From: an uncultured Desulfovibrio sp.
GTDB lineage: Bacteria; Desulfobacterota; Desulfovibrionia; Desulfovibrionales; Desulfovibrionaceae
Direction of reading: 5' to 3'
DNA: 8,660 nt
Assembly (NCBI GenBank): GCA_947176055.1
Contig: CAMWPE010000099.1
Coordinates: 1 to 8,660 of the forward strand
Positions 1 through 7,392 of the stretch are shown piece by piece. The position numbers and the translations under genes are program-made. How positions within the stretch are numbered: the stretch's first letter is position 1; each line of letters begins with the position of its first letter. The notes below the pieces were generated by a model. The model saw only the letters and a list, made by a program, of their open reading frames with translations. It did not search any database and was not told the DNA's origin.

Positions 1-1650
1 TTCGTCCCCTGCCCAGGGATGCCGGAGCGAGCCGCAGAGCGGGCAAGGCTGATCCGGTCGCAGCTCGCGTCGCAGGACGTCCAATTTTTTCCAGGCGAGC
101 GCGGATTTGTAGGCGGCGTCCAAATCAATGATTTTTTGTTCCCAGAACGCCGGATCAAAACCTTTGAGACATTTTAGACGCGCTTCCTCGAGACGATATT
201 TTTCGGTCCGCTCTTTTTCCCATTCGCGGTCGATTTTCTCGCGGGCGTCGTTGGCCTTCGTCCTTTCGGCTTCGATGGCGCGGGACTCCTCGCGAGCGAC
301 TTCGATTAGTCTTTCGAGTTCGGATATTTTCGCGAAGCCGGACTCGAGCGCCGACAATTTTTGTTCGATTGTCCCCAATGTTTCGCGCAAGGCGCCGTCG
401 GCTTGATGATCCGTCAGCCAACGCTGGATTTCAGCGGCCTTCTTTTCGACGATTTCGCGAGCTGCCAGATTTTGTCCGTTTTTCCCGAGCGCCGCGTCTC
501 TGCGTCGACGGGCGTCCCCGATAGTCTGTTTATGAGCCGAGATCTCTTTTCTTTTGGCTCCCAGCTCCGCGTCAAGTTTTTTTACGGAATCCAGCAAAGG
601 GGCGGTCGAGTCGAGGTTTTCCCTTGCCGCGCGCGCGGCCGCTTCGTACAAGGATTGATTCTTTTGGGCCTCTTCCAGCCTGATATTTACGGAAACCAGT
701 TCCTTTTCTTTGGCGAGGATGTTTTCGCGGATTTTGGCGAGCTCGTTCGTCGCCCCCTCCAGTTCGCTCCGCGCTGGATCTCCCTTCGCGGCTTTTTTGG
801 CCATGGTCAGCGCCTCGTCCTCGCTCCGGAAAGCTTCCACGCGGGCTTCCAAACCGGCTTTTTTAGCTTCCAGCGTCGCTTTTTCCTTCCGCAATCCCGC
901 GACTCTTTCCAGCCAGACATTCGCTTCTCGAAGGGCTTTCAGGGTTTTGTCCAGACCCTCCAGCGTCCCTTCGATATCTTTCAGTTTTTGTTCTTTTTCT
1001 CTTTCCTCCGCTTCGGGCAAAGGCGCGATATTTTTTATCTGGCCAAGCAAATCGTTTCGCTTTAGTTTTTCCAGCGCGTTTCTTTCATGGGCCGCTCTGG
1101 AGAGGTCGGCGTAGATTTTTGTGCCGGTGATTTTTTCCAGGAGCTGGGCCTTTTTGTCTTCGTCCTCGGTCAGGAATTTCGCGAACTGTCCTTGGGCGAG
1201 CAGGCAGGCTTTGGTAAACTCGTCGAAGGTAAGACCGGTCCTTTTAACGATTTCAGCTCCGGCCGCCGCTTTTCCCTCCGCGATAATTTGTCCGGACTCG
1301 AAGGCCAGCTCCTGATAGGGATTTTGCAATTTCCCCCCTGGCTTGTTCCTGGCCCTGTTCTGATTCCATTTCGCGTTGAAACGACCTTCGGGAGTTTCGA
1401 ATACGACCTCGGCCTGGCATTCCCCTTTGCCGCGCGACATGATTTCATTCTGGGAAGAAATAGTTCCCAGGCGAGGAGTCGCGCCGTACAAGGCCAGGCA
1501 GACAGCGTCCAGCACAGTGGTTTTGCCGGAGCCCGTGGGGCCTGTTATGAGAAAAATCCCGTCGGAATTCAACGCGGGATCCTCGAAATTTATTTCCCAT
1601 TCTCCGGCCAGCGACGCGAGATTTTTAAAACGGACGCTCAATATCTTCAT
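1..1650 (-). CDS. sbcC: SbcC, ATPase subunit of the SbcCD (Rad50/Mre11-type) DNA repair nuclease; partial, C-terminal part off the left edge
   Basis: SbcC is the SMC-like ATPase that, with SbcD, opens hairpins and processes protein-blocked or broken DNA ends in the cytoplasm. The frame is open from ATG 1650 to base 1, giving 550 residues without a stop. Visible parts: an N-terminal ATPase lobe starting MKILSVRFKNLASLAGEW, with Walker A GPTGSGKTT at residues 37-45 and a Q-loop region LLAQGQFAKFL near 150-160. A charged, Glu/Lys/Arg/Ala-rich coiled-coil arm follows from about 190 to 535. A zinc-hook motif CPLCG lies at residues 536-540, just before the window ends. The returning coiled coil, signature motif and Walker B should lie beyond base 1; E. 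coli SbcC is about 1,050 residues, so roughly half is present. The start codon overlaps the sbcD stop as ATGA (1647-1650), indicating translational coupling. A GGGGA stretch about 6 nt upstream may serve as ribosome binding site. Confidence 0.95.
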   Translation of the reverse strand, partial: MKILSVRFKNLASLAGEWEINFEDPALNSDGIFLITGPTGSGKTTVLDAVCLALYGATPRLGTISSQNEIMSRGKGECQAEVVFETPEGRFNAKWNQNRARNKPGGKLQNPYQELAFESGQIIAEGKAAAGAEIVKRTGLTFDEFTKACLLAQGQFAKFLTEDEDKKAQLLEKITGTKIYADLSRAAHERNALEKLKRNDLLGQIKNIAPLPEAEEREKEQKLKDIEGTLEGLDKTLKALREANVWLERVAGLRKEKATLEAKKAGLEARVEAFRSEDEALTMAKKAAKGDPARSELEGATNELAKIRENILAKEKELVSVNIRLEEAQKNQSLYEAAARAARENLDSTAPLLDSVKKLDAELGAKRKEISAHKQTIGDARRRRDAALGKNGQNLAAREIVEKKAAEIQRWLTDHQADGALRETLGTIEQKLSALESGFAKISELERLIEVAREESRAIEAERTKANDAREKIDREWEKERTEKYRLEEARLKCLKGFDPAFWEQKIIDLDAAYKSALAWKKLDVLRRELRPDQPCPLCGSLRHPWAGDE

Positions 1651-2888
1651 AGCCTGTCCCCAATCTTCCCTGACTCGACTTCAACGAGGAGTTCCTTAAA
1701 AGCCTCGAGAACGGTCTCGCGTTTATCGGCCGGATACCCGCGAGCGTCCATGAGACGGACAAACATTTCTTCCGGCGCGATTTGGTCAATCTCGCGGCCG
1801 TCGTCGGCCATGGCCGCCTCGCCGGCTCTTTTGGGCGGTTGCACGCAACAGATCCGGATTTTTGAACCGCTCGTCAGTTCGAAACATTTGTCCTTCAACT
1901 CGGACGTGGATTCCGGGCCTTCGTGAAAAATCTCCGCCCACGCTTCGTCGTCGCTCTCCCGTCTTTGCCGGACAAGCTCGCCAAGGCTCTTTTTTATGGT
2001 TTCGCCGTCGCCGCGCAACGTCAGCAATTCCCTGAAGCGGGGAATGGGAATTCGCGTAATTTCCGGCTCGCGTCCGCCTGTCCAGCGGAGGAGGACCGCT
2101 TCCTTTTCACGGAGAGCCTCGCGAAAGGACATGGGGAGGGGAGAGCCGGAGTATCTCACCCGGCCCGTCTCGTCGACCTTCATTGGCTTATGGATATGGC
2201 CAAGCGCTACGTAATCAAATTCCGGCGGAAAAATGTCGACCGGAGCTTGCCCCAGGTTGCCGCAATACAAATCCCGCTCGGTTTCCAGGGAGTCCGGCTC
2301 CGGCGTTCCCGCGAACAAATGGCCGGAAGCGACCACAGGCGCGTCGCCCCTTTTAGTCGCCGCCAGGGCCGCGAGTCGCGCGTAATGCTCCCGCAACCCT
2401 TTTATGACGCTCTCGTTTCTTTCCCGCGTTGTTTCGCCTGGTTTTAACTCCCGCAGATCCCTTTCGCGCAGGAAGGGCGCGGCGCATACGATTAATTCAG
2501 GCTCGCCGGTTTCGTCGCGCAAGGTCAGGATCTCGTCTTCGGGATCGCCGGAGTTCGCGCTTACCACATGTATATCGAGTCCTTTCAGAATCTCGTCGGC
2601 CGCTGAGAGGAAAGACGGAGAATCGTGATTGCCGCCGGTAATCACCACATGACGAACGCCCGCGCTCTTTAAGGACGCCAAAAAGTTGTAATACATTTTC
2701 TGCGCTTGCGCCGCCGGCGCGCCGTTATCGAATATATCTCCGGCGATCAGCAAAACGTCGACCTTATGTTCGCGCAGTTGATCGCGAAACCAGGAGAGGA
2801 AAGAGGCGAACTCGTCGTCGCGTCTGTATCCGTATAATTTATGTCCGAGATGCCAGTCGGACGTATGCATGAGCGTCAGGGTTTTCAT
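1647..2888 (-). CDS. sbcD: SbcD, Mre11-type nuclease subunit of SbcCD
   Basis: SbcD is the metal-dependent phosphoesterase subunit that cuts DNA ends and hairpins under control of the SbcC ATPase. The 413-residue protein is close to the E. coli SbcD length of about 400. All calcineurin-like phosphoesterase motifs are visible: DWH (D11, H13), GDIFDNGAP (D51), GGNHDS (N87, H88, D89), SGH (H190) and GHIHKP (H231, H233), followed by YSGSPLPMSF. The region after about residue 280 fits the SbcD C-terminal domain. No metal-ligand residue appears to be missing. The start at 2888 gives the usual family N-terminus (MKTLTLMHTSDWHLGHKLYG) and has a modest GAGG about 8 nt upstream. It is separated from the glucokinase gene by about 100 bp and overlaps sbcC by 4 bp (ATGA), so it is the first gene of an sbcDC unit that may or may not be read through from upstream. 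Confidence 0.96.
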   Translation of the reverse strand: MKTLTLMHTSDWHLGHKLYGYRRDDEFASFLSWFRDQLREHKVDVLLIAGDIFDNGAPAAQAQKMYYNFLASLKSAGVRHVVITGGNHDSPSFLSAADEILKGLDIHVVSANSGDPEDEILTLRDETGEPELIVCAAPFLRERDLRELKPGETTRERNESVIKGLREHYARLAALAATKRGDAPVVASGHLFAGTPEPDSLETERDLYCGNLGQAPVDIFPPEFDYVALGHIHKPMKVDETGRVRYSGSPLPMSFREALREKEAVLLRWTGGREPEITRIPIPRFRELLTLRGDGETIKKSLGELVRQRRESDDEAWAEIFHEGPESTSELKDKCFELTSGSKIRICCVQPPKRAGEAAMADDGREIDQIAPEEMFVRLMDARGYPADKRETVLEAFKELLVEVESGKIGDRL

Positions 2889-2991
2889 TTCCGGCCTCGG
2901 GAAAAGCTTTATCTAATATTCGCGGGACGGTCTTGGAAATTGAGAGAACCGCAAAATATGGGGAAAGCTAAAAAGGACTTCCGGGAGAGGA
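2889..2991. other. Intergenic gap between the glucokinase gene and sbcD, no clear element
   Basis: This 103-bp stretch is the only real gap inside the gene series. I looked for a promoter on the minus strand and found only a weak -10-like TATTAG near 2910, with no credible -35 at 16-18 bp. No stem-loop followed by a T-run is visible on the minus strand, so there is no evident terminator after the glucokinase gene. It may hold a weak sbcDC promoter, or simply be a spacer. Confidence 0.5.
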
Positions 2992-3945
2992 TCAGGCTCC
3001 TTCCCGTCCCAGCAAGGTTTGACCGTATTTGGCCGCGCCCCAAAGGCCGCTGTTGTGATCCTCGAGCAAAAAGAGAGGAATGGCTTTCAAAAATTCCGTC
3101 CATTGCCTGCCATTGTACAATTCTTCCATAAAATAATCGTTGGTTACGACATAGGGATTTTTCGCGGCTATGCCGCCGGCGATCCACAAACCGCCGCGGC
3201 ATAAGGCGGACAGCATCCAGTTTTTGCACGCGCGGGCGTAAAAACGCGAATACCAGCGCGAAGTGTCCGTGTCGCCCTGCAAAAAATTCTGGCCGACTTC
3301 TTTGGGATGAAGTTTCTGACCCGTCAGGTATTCGTGCAGAAGAGCCAGGCCCGCGCCGTTGATCAGCTCGTCGCCAGTCGTATAGGGAACCCCTTTGCGC
3401 TCCCGCGACCATCTGTGAAAATCGACTTCCTCGTCGGTTATAAAGGGAAAGCAGTTGTGCGCGTTCTCCGACGGGATCGGTTGCCAGTCGCCCGCGTCAG
3501 TTCTCGCGATGTTGGCCTGGCCAAGACCTGTGCCGGCGCCGATGACGGCTCGCGTATAGGGCAAAGGCTCGGCGGGGCCAGCGAGCCAACGGGCGGTCTC
3601 TCCCGCCTGGCTGACGACGGCCCAGGCCTGAGCCATGAAATCGTTGATGAGGCAGACCCGCAACTCGCGTCCCGTCGGTTTCCGCTCAAAGTCGAGTTCC
3701 AGCGTGCCGTTGGTCAGCTTGCCCCGCAGAGAACTTTCCACAGGACCGGCGATGGCGATAATCAGCGCGTCCGCCTTGTCGAGGGGAAATTGCTTGTCCA
3801 GTTCCTGGACAAAATGATCCATCCCCGTAAGCAGGGAAGTGTCCAGCCAGTGACGTCTGTCGAAATAAAGTTGATCGTCGCTGATGTTAAACTGTCCCAT
3901 CCGGCAGTTAGTTCCGCCCAAATCTACTGAAATTACGGATTTCAT
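2992..3945 (-). CDS. glk: Glucokinase, E. coli Glk family
   Basis: Glucokinase phosphorylates glucose to glucose 6-phosphate with ATP in the cytoplasm. The 317 residues match the Glk family length (E. coli 321) and its motif order. These are the N-terminal phosphate loop VDLGGTNCRM (7-16), LINDFMAQAW (99-108, with the sugar-binding Asn-Asp at 101-102), the adenosine/phosphate motif GAGTGLG (136-142), SENAH (159-163) and LWIAGGIAAK (253-262). By hand alignment, E160 and H163 correspond to E. coli sugar ligands Glu157 and His160. The position of Glu187 is Asp192, with a Glu next to it. It is therefore Glk-type rather than ROK-type, although sugar specificity could differ. The ATG overlaps the hldE stop as ATGA (3942-3945), implying coupled translation; an AGGCGGG sequence lies just upstream. 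The stop is TGA at 2994-2992. Its place after hldE suggests co-expression with sugar-phosphate and envelope precursor metabolism. Confidence 0.92.
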   Translation of the reverse strand: MKSVISVDLGGTNCRMGQFNISDDQLYFDRRHWLDTSLLTGMDHFVQELDKQFPLDKADALIIAIAGPVESSLRGKLTNGTLELDFERKPTGRELRVCLINDFMAQAWAVVSQAGETARWLAGPAEPLPYTRAVIGAGTGLGQANIARTDAGDWQPIPSENAHNCFPFITDEEVDFHRWSRERKGVPYTTGDELINGAGLALLHEYLTGQKLHPKEVGQNFLQGDTDTSRWYSRFYARACKNWMLSALCRGGLWIAGGIAAKNPYVVTNDYFMEELYNGRQWTEFLKAIPLFLLEDHNSGLWGAAKYGQTLLGREGA

Positions 3946-5420
3946 GTTTTACCCGCCTGGATACGGTTAACTATATTTGTAGTACTCTCGCCCTCGATTA
4001 ATGGTATGATCCGGACCTGGCCGCCGTAGCTCCGGACAAAAGCGGAACCCGCGATGTCTTCCGGAGCGTAATCGCCGCCTTTGACGAGATAGTCCGGTTT
4101 TATGGCCTTGATCAGGTTTTCCGGAGTGTCTTCCTCGAATACGATCACAGCGTCCACGCTGTCCAGCGCCGAAAGCACGGCGGCCCTGCTCGCGGCGGGT
4201 TGCACGGGCCGCGATTTTCCTTTCAGCCGGGAGACCGAAGCGTCGCTGTTCAAGCCGACGATCAATTTGTCCCCCAGCTCCGCGCTTTGGCGCAGAACGG
4301 CTGCGTGTCCCGCGTGCAACAGGTCGAAGCAACCGTTGGTAAAAACGATTTTTTTGCCTTTTTTTCGCCAGTCGCCAATTTTTTCAAGCAACTCTTCGAG
4401 CCCGTACACGCCGCTCTCCCTGGTCTTTTCCCGCAGGGCGCGATTTAGCTCGTCTATACTTACGGGCGAAGTGCCCAGTTTCCCAACGGCTATTCCGGCG
4501 GCGATATTGGCGGTTCGCGCGCTCTCTTCCCAATCCATGCCGATAGCCGCGCAGGCCGCCAGCGTCGCGATCACCGTGTCCCCGGCGCCGGAAACGTCGC
4601 TTACTTCGCGCATGGCGGCGGGGATGCGGACTATTTTTTCGCCGGGGACGTAAAGCTCCATACCTTTCGAGCCCCGCGTCAGGAGTAGGCTGCCGAAATT
4701 GAAGCGCTCGCATAGATCGAGGGCCAGCGCGGAGCGGACTCGCGCCTCGTCGCGAACGCGGGAAGCGTCGCGGGAATGGAGACTTTCGACAATTTTGATA
4801 AATTCGGAGACATTGGGAGTCACGCAGGCGGCGCCCGCGTATCTTTCCCAGTTCAGTCCCTTGGGATCGACTAGGACGGGAATTTTCGCGTCCTTCGCCT
4901 TTTTTATGACCGCCCGGCAGACGCTGTCGCCATCCTTGTCGGCCAGAAGCGTTCCTTTCGCGTAATCGGAGAGGACAACGGCTTTGCAACCGCCCAGGAG
5001 CTTTTCGAAATTGACAAGCAGGGAGACTTTTTCCTCCAGGGAAGGCGGCGCTATGACTTCTTCATCGACGCGCAAAAGTTGCTGGCCCCGGGCCATGATT
5101 CTGGTTTTTACAGTGGTGGGACGGTTTCGCGACGCGGAGAAGCCAGCGCGAATACCTTCGGCCGCCACTTCCTGACGGAGCGTTTCGCCCGCGGGGTCGC
5201 GCGCCGCCAAACCCGCCAGACGGGCGTCGCAACCAAGGCGCGACAGTCCCCGGGCGACATTGGCCGCGCCGCCGGGCACGGCCCAGGAGTTACGTTTGTT
5301 TACTACCGGCACCGGAGCTTCGGGGGACACGCGCTCCGTCGTTCCGGTAATGTAATGATCGAGCATGACGTCCCCGATCGCGAGCGCGGAGGCGCTGGAA
5401 AAATCCATATTATCTCCCAT
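3942..5420 (-). CDS. hldE: Bifunctional D-glycero-beta-D-manno-heptose-7-phosphate kinase / heptose-1-phosphate adenylyltransferase
   Basis: HldE (formerly RfaE) catalyses two steps of ADP-heptose synthesis for the LPS inner core: phosphorylation of heptose 7-phosphate at C1, and, after C7 dephosphorylation by GmhB, adenylylation of heptose 1-phosphate. Both domains are complete in 492 residues (E. coli 477). The N-terminal PfkB-type kinase covers about 10-330, with GDVMLDHY, GGAANVARG (50-58), LSDYAKGTL, VDPKG and the catalytic SGAGDT (277-282, base D281). The C-terminal nucleotidyltransferase covers about 345-492, with TNGCFDLLHAGH (361-372), SRLKGKSRPV, LVKGGDY (445-451) and STTN (479-482). 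Similarity to the E. coli protein is obvious along the whole length. Start choice is uncertain: ATG 5420 overlaps the upstream gene by 11 bp and has AGGA 6 nt before it, while ATG 5408 follows that gene's stop by one base and has GGGAG 5 nt before it. The stop overlaps the glucokinase start by 4 bp. Confidence 0.95.
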   Translation of the reverse strand: MGDNMDFSSASALAIGDVMLDHYITGTTERVSPEAPVPVVNKRNSWAVPGGAANVARGLSRLGCDARLAGLAARDPAGETLRQEVAAEGIRAGFSASRNRPTTVKTRIMARGQQLLRVDEEVIAPPSLEEKVSLLVNFEKLLGGCKAVVLSDYAKGTLLADKDGDSVCRAVIKKAKDAKIPVLVDPKGLNWERYAGAACVTPNVSEFIKIVESLHSRDASRVRDEARVRSALALDLCERFNFGSLLLTRGSKGMELYVPGEKIVRIPAAMREVSDVSGAGDTVIATLAACAAIGMDWEESARTANIAAGIAVGKLGTSPVSIDELNRALREKTRESGVYGLEELLEKIGDWRKKGKKIVFTNGCFDLLHAGHAAVLRQSAELGDKLIVGLNSDASVSRLKGKSRPVQPAASRAAVLSALDSVDAVIVFEEDTPENLIKAIKPDYLVKGGDYAPEDIAGSAFVRSYGGQVRIIPLIEGESTTNIVNRIQAGKT

Positions 5421-7380
5421 CCACTTTCCTGTTCGCGGGCGCGGAGGCTTCGATTATCAGATCCGCGATTAGGTTCCATTCCTCGTCGGCGTTGATAAGC
5501 GCGCGAATATCTTTGCGGGCGTTTTCGCCAAGGGATTGTCTCAACTCCTCGTTTCCGGACAATCCGGCGATCAGGTTCGCCATAGTTTCCGGATTGGCGT
5601 CCCCGGCCACAAGGGCGTTGCTCTTGTCCTTCAGAATTTCGGCGAAACCCGGCGTTAAAGGGACAGAGACAATATCTAGGCCAAAAGCCATGGCTTCGCA
5701 TAGATAGGAGGGCGTTTCCAGCTCCCCGCCGACCCCGGCGGGAGGATAAGCGATAAAGATATCGGCGTTGCCGAACGCGGCGGAAAGGGAATCCTGCGTC
5801 GGACGGCCGGAGAAACTCGCGTCTTTGCGAAGTCCGGCGCGACGGATTAACCAGCGGCTCGAAAGGTCGCGCTCGCCAATAATTGTCAGACGGCAGGGGA
5901 TGCCGCGCCTTTTCAGGCGCGAGCAGGCATCCAGGGCCAGCCGGAAACCAGTTTTTGAGATCCGGGCGCCCATGGCGAGAATGTCGAGCGGTTTTCCTTT
6001 CTGGACCGGGAGCCGCTCCGTCTCGTCGTCGGCGGAGGCGACTGTCAAAGGCGGTCTGAACAGGTAGATTTTATCGGGAGCGACATCCGGCATCCGGGCG
6101 AGCAATTCCCGGCGAATCGACTGGGATGTGCAAATTACGAAAGAGGCGGCCCGCGCTTTAAGCTTCCAGGAGTCGTTAAAACGCGCGAAATCCCGCCCGC
6201 GGGCCAGCCAGGCGAAGTTGATTTTCAAGAGACGCGCGGCGATGAAGGCGAGAGTGGCGGGACGTCTCGCGCCGCAAGCGAACATGAACTGAACTTTGTC
6301 CGCGAGACCCCAGCGGGCCATAAGACCAGCCGCGGCGAAAATTTTCATCCTGTCGAAATAATTCCGGCCCAGGGACGCGCGTCCGGGCAATTCCCTCCAG
6401 ATTTGCCAGAGGTCGGCGGAGCTTCGGGCGTGACGCAACAGGGAGAAACAGGCGAGAATTTTTTCCCAGCGACCCATGCCGCGAATGGGAAGGGAAAGGG
6501 AATAACCCGCCGGCGCGCCAAGGAGGCCGGCTTTTTTCGAAGCGTAGATTTGCGAAAGAAGCAAATTTTCATTAAGGCCCCGGGCGAGATCCAGGAGAGA
6601 GGGATTATCCGGGTTGGGAAAACGCGCGGCGACAAGGGCGCCGCGGGAAAGGGGATCCGGCGGATTCAAAAGATTGGCGTCCGCCGATGCTTTATAAGGA
6701 ACTGGCTCGTGTTTTTGACAACGCAGGACGCCGTCTTCCAGGGTATAGACGCTGTCGCAATACTCGGCCATTTTTGGATCATGGGTGACCATGACCAGCG
6801 CGACGCCGCCAGTGTGGCATAGGCGACGAAAATTTTCCATGATGAGACGGCTGGTGTTGGCGTCCAGCGCTCCAGTAGGCTCGTCCGCTAGAAGAACGCG
6901 GGGATTATTAACCATCGCGCGGGCAATGGCGACCCTTTGTTGCTCGCCGCCGGAAAGACGGTTGCTTCGATAGTGGACGCGTCCGGACAGACGCACCAGC
7001 TCGAGAGCCCTGATAACGCGCGCCCAGCGTTCGGATGGAGGCACGTTTTCGTATATCAGCGGGAACTCGACATTTTCGAAAACTGTCGAATGTTCGAAGA
7101 GATTGTTGGCTTGCATGACGAAGCCCATATTGCTTCGTCTGAAAGCGGCGATTTGTTCGCCTGTGAGCTTGAGAACGTCGGTATCGAGGATATTCAGGGA
7201 ACCGGAATCCGGAGCGTGCAACATACCGAGAATATGGAGCATGGTGGACTTGCCGCAACCGGAGGGGCCCATGATGGCGACGGCTTCGCCGGGCTGGACT
7301 TCGATATTTACGCCGCGCAAAACGGGGGAGAAGCCCGGATAGCATTTGTAAAGGTCTTTGGCGATGATTATAGGAGCCAT
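5410..7380 (-). CDS. Fusion protein: MacB/LolD-type ABC transporter ATPase (N-terminal) with GT4-like glycosyltransferase domain (C-terminal)
   Basis: The first ~222 residues form a full ABC ATPase of the MacB/LolD/FtsE class: Walker A GPSGCGKST (38-46), Q-loop MQANNLFEHSTVFENVEFP (89-107), signature LSGGEQQR (142-149), Walker B VLLADEPTGALD (162-173) and H-loop VTHDP (198-202). It should power the permease encoded just upstream. A linker (~222-248) with no membrane segment leads to a ~400-residue region resembling a two-domain GT4 glycosyltransferase. Its acceptor-side half contains FACGARRPATLAFIAARLL (367-385) and CTSQSIRREL. Its donor-side half contains LAMGARISKTGF (468-479), TIIGERD, FGNADIFIAYPP and ETPSYLCEAMAFG (555-567). 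Several GT4 consensus positions are altered, so catalysis is uncertain. Family ATPases are normally 220-250 residues; this one is 656. The start at 7380 is preferred because AAAAGG lies 6 nt upstream, directly after the permease stop. An in-frame ATG at 7419 would overlap the permease by 29 bp. Donor, acceptor and transported substrate are unknown. Confidence 0.85.
   Translation of the reverse strand: MAPIIIAKDLYKCYPGFSPVLRGVNIEVQPGEAVAIMGPSGCGKSTMLHILGMLHAPDSGSLNILDTDVLKLTGEQIAAFRRSNMGFVMQANNLFEHSTVFENVEFPLIYENVPPSERWARVIRALELVRLSGRVHYRSNRLSGGEQQRVAIARAMVNNPRVLLADEPTGALDANTSRLIMENFRRLCHTGGVALVMVTHDPKMAEYCDSVYTLEDGVLRCQKHEPVPYKASADANLLNPPDPLSRGALVAARFPNPDNPSLLDLARGLNENLLLSQIYASKKAGLLGAPAGYSLSLPIRGMGRWEKILACFSLLRHARSSADLWQIWRELPGRASLGRNYFDRMKIFAAAGLMARWGLADKVQFMFACGARRPATLAFIAARLLKINFAWLARGRDFARFNDSWKLKARAASFVICTSQSIRRELLARMPDVAPDKIYLFRPPLTVASADDETERLPVQKGKPLDILAMGARISKTGFRLALDACSRLKRRGIPCRLTIIGERDLSSRWLIRRAGLRKDASFSGRPTQDSLSAAFGNADIFIAYPPAGVGGELETPSYLCEAMAFGLDIVSVPLTPGFAEILKDKSNALVAGDANPETMANLIAGLSGNEELRQSLGENARKDIRALINADEEWNLIADLIIEASAPANRKVDGR
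5414..5418 (-). promoter_or_regulatory. Shine-Dalgarno-like GGGAG for the internal hldE start at 5408
   Basis: GGGAG lies 5 nt upstream of the in-frame ATG at 5408-5406. That ATG falls one base after the TAA stop (5412-5410) of the upstream ABC/glycosyltransferase gene. This gives a compact termination-reinitiation layout. The competing start at 5420 has its own AGGA at suitable spacing, so which start is used cannot be decided here; the protein changes by only four residues. Confidence 0.5.
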
Positions 7381-7386
7381 GTTACG

Positions 7387-7392
7387 CCTTTT
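7387..7392 (-). promoter_or_regulatory. Ribosome binding site deciding the start of the ABC/glycosyltransferase gene
   Basis: AAAAGG at 7392-7387 overlaps the TAA stop of the permease gene (7393-7391) and sits 6 nt before ATG 7380. The spacing is near ideal and the resulting N-terminus (MAPIIIAKDLYKCYPGF) begins as family ATPases do. This favours 7380 over the earlier in-frame ATG at 7419, and couples translation of the two genes. Confidence 0.7.

Noticed and set aside
361..1926. Plus-strand open frames of 234 and 279 codons (361-1065 and 1087-1926)
   Set aside because: They lie opposite sbcC and sbcD, have low-complexity Phe/Arg/Ser-rich translations with no recognisable motif, and the second spans the sbcC-sbcD junction. 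They are frame shadows of well-supported genes.
2889..2991. Possible sbcDC promoter or glk terminator in the gap
   Set aside because: Only a weak -10-like TATTAG with no matching -35, and no hairpin plus T-run, so I do not call either element.
3307..3930. Plus-strand open frame of 207 codons opposite the glucokinase gene
   Set aside because: The glucokinase frame on the minus strand has all its family motifs; this antisense frame shows none.
4384..4989. Minus-strand 201-codon frame inside hldE
   Set aside because: Extremely Arg-rich out-of-frame reading of hldE; no evidence of an independent gene.
5410..7380. Fused protein as a heptosyltransferase acting on ADP-heptose from HldE
   Set aside because: LPS heptosyltransferases are GT9 family; the motifs here are GT4-like, so the heptose link is only by neighbourhood.
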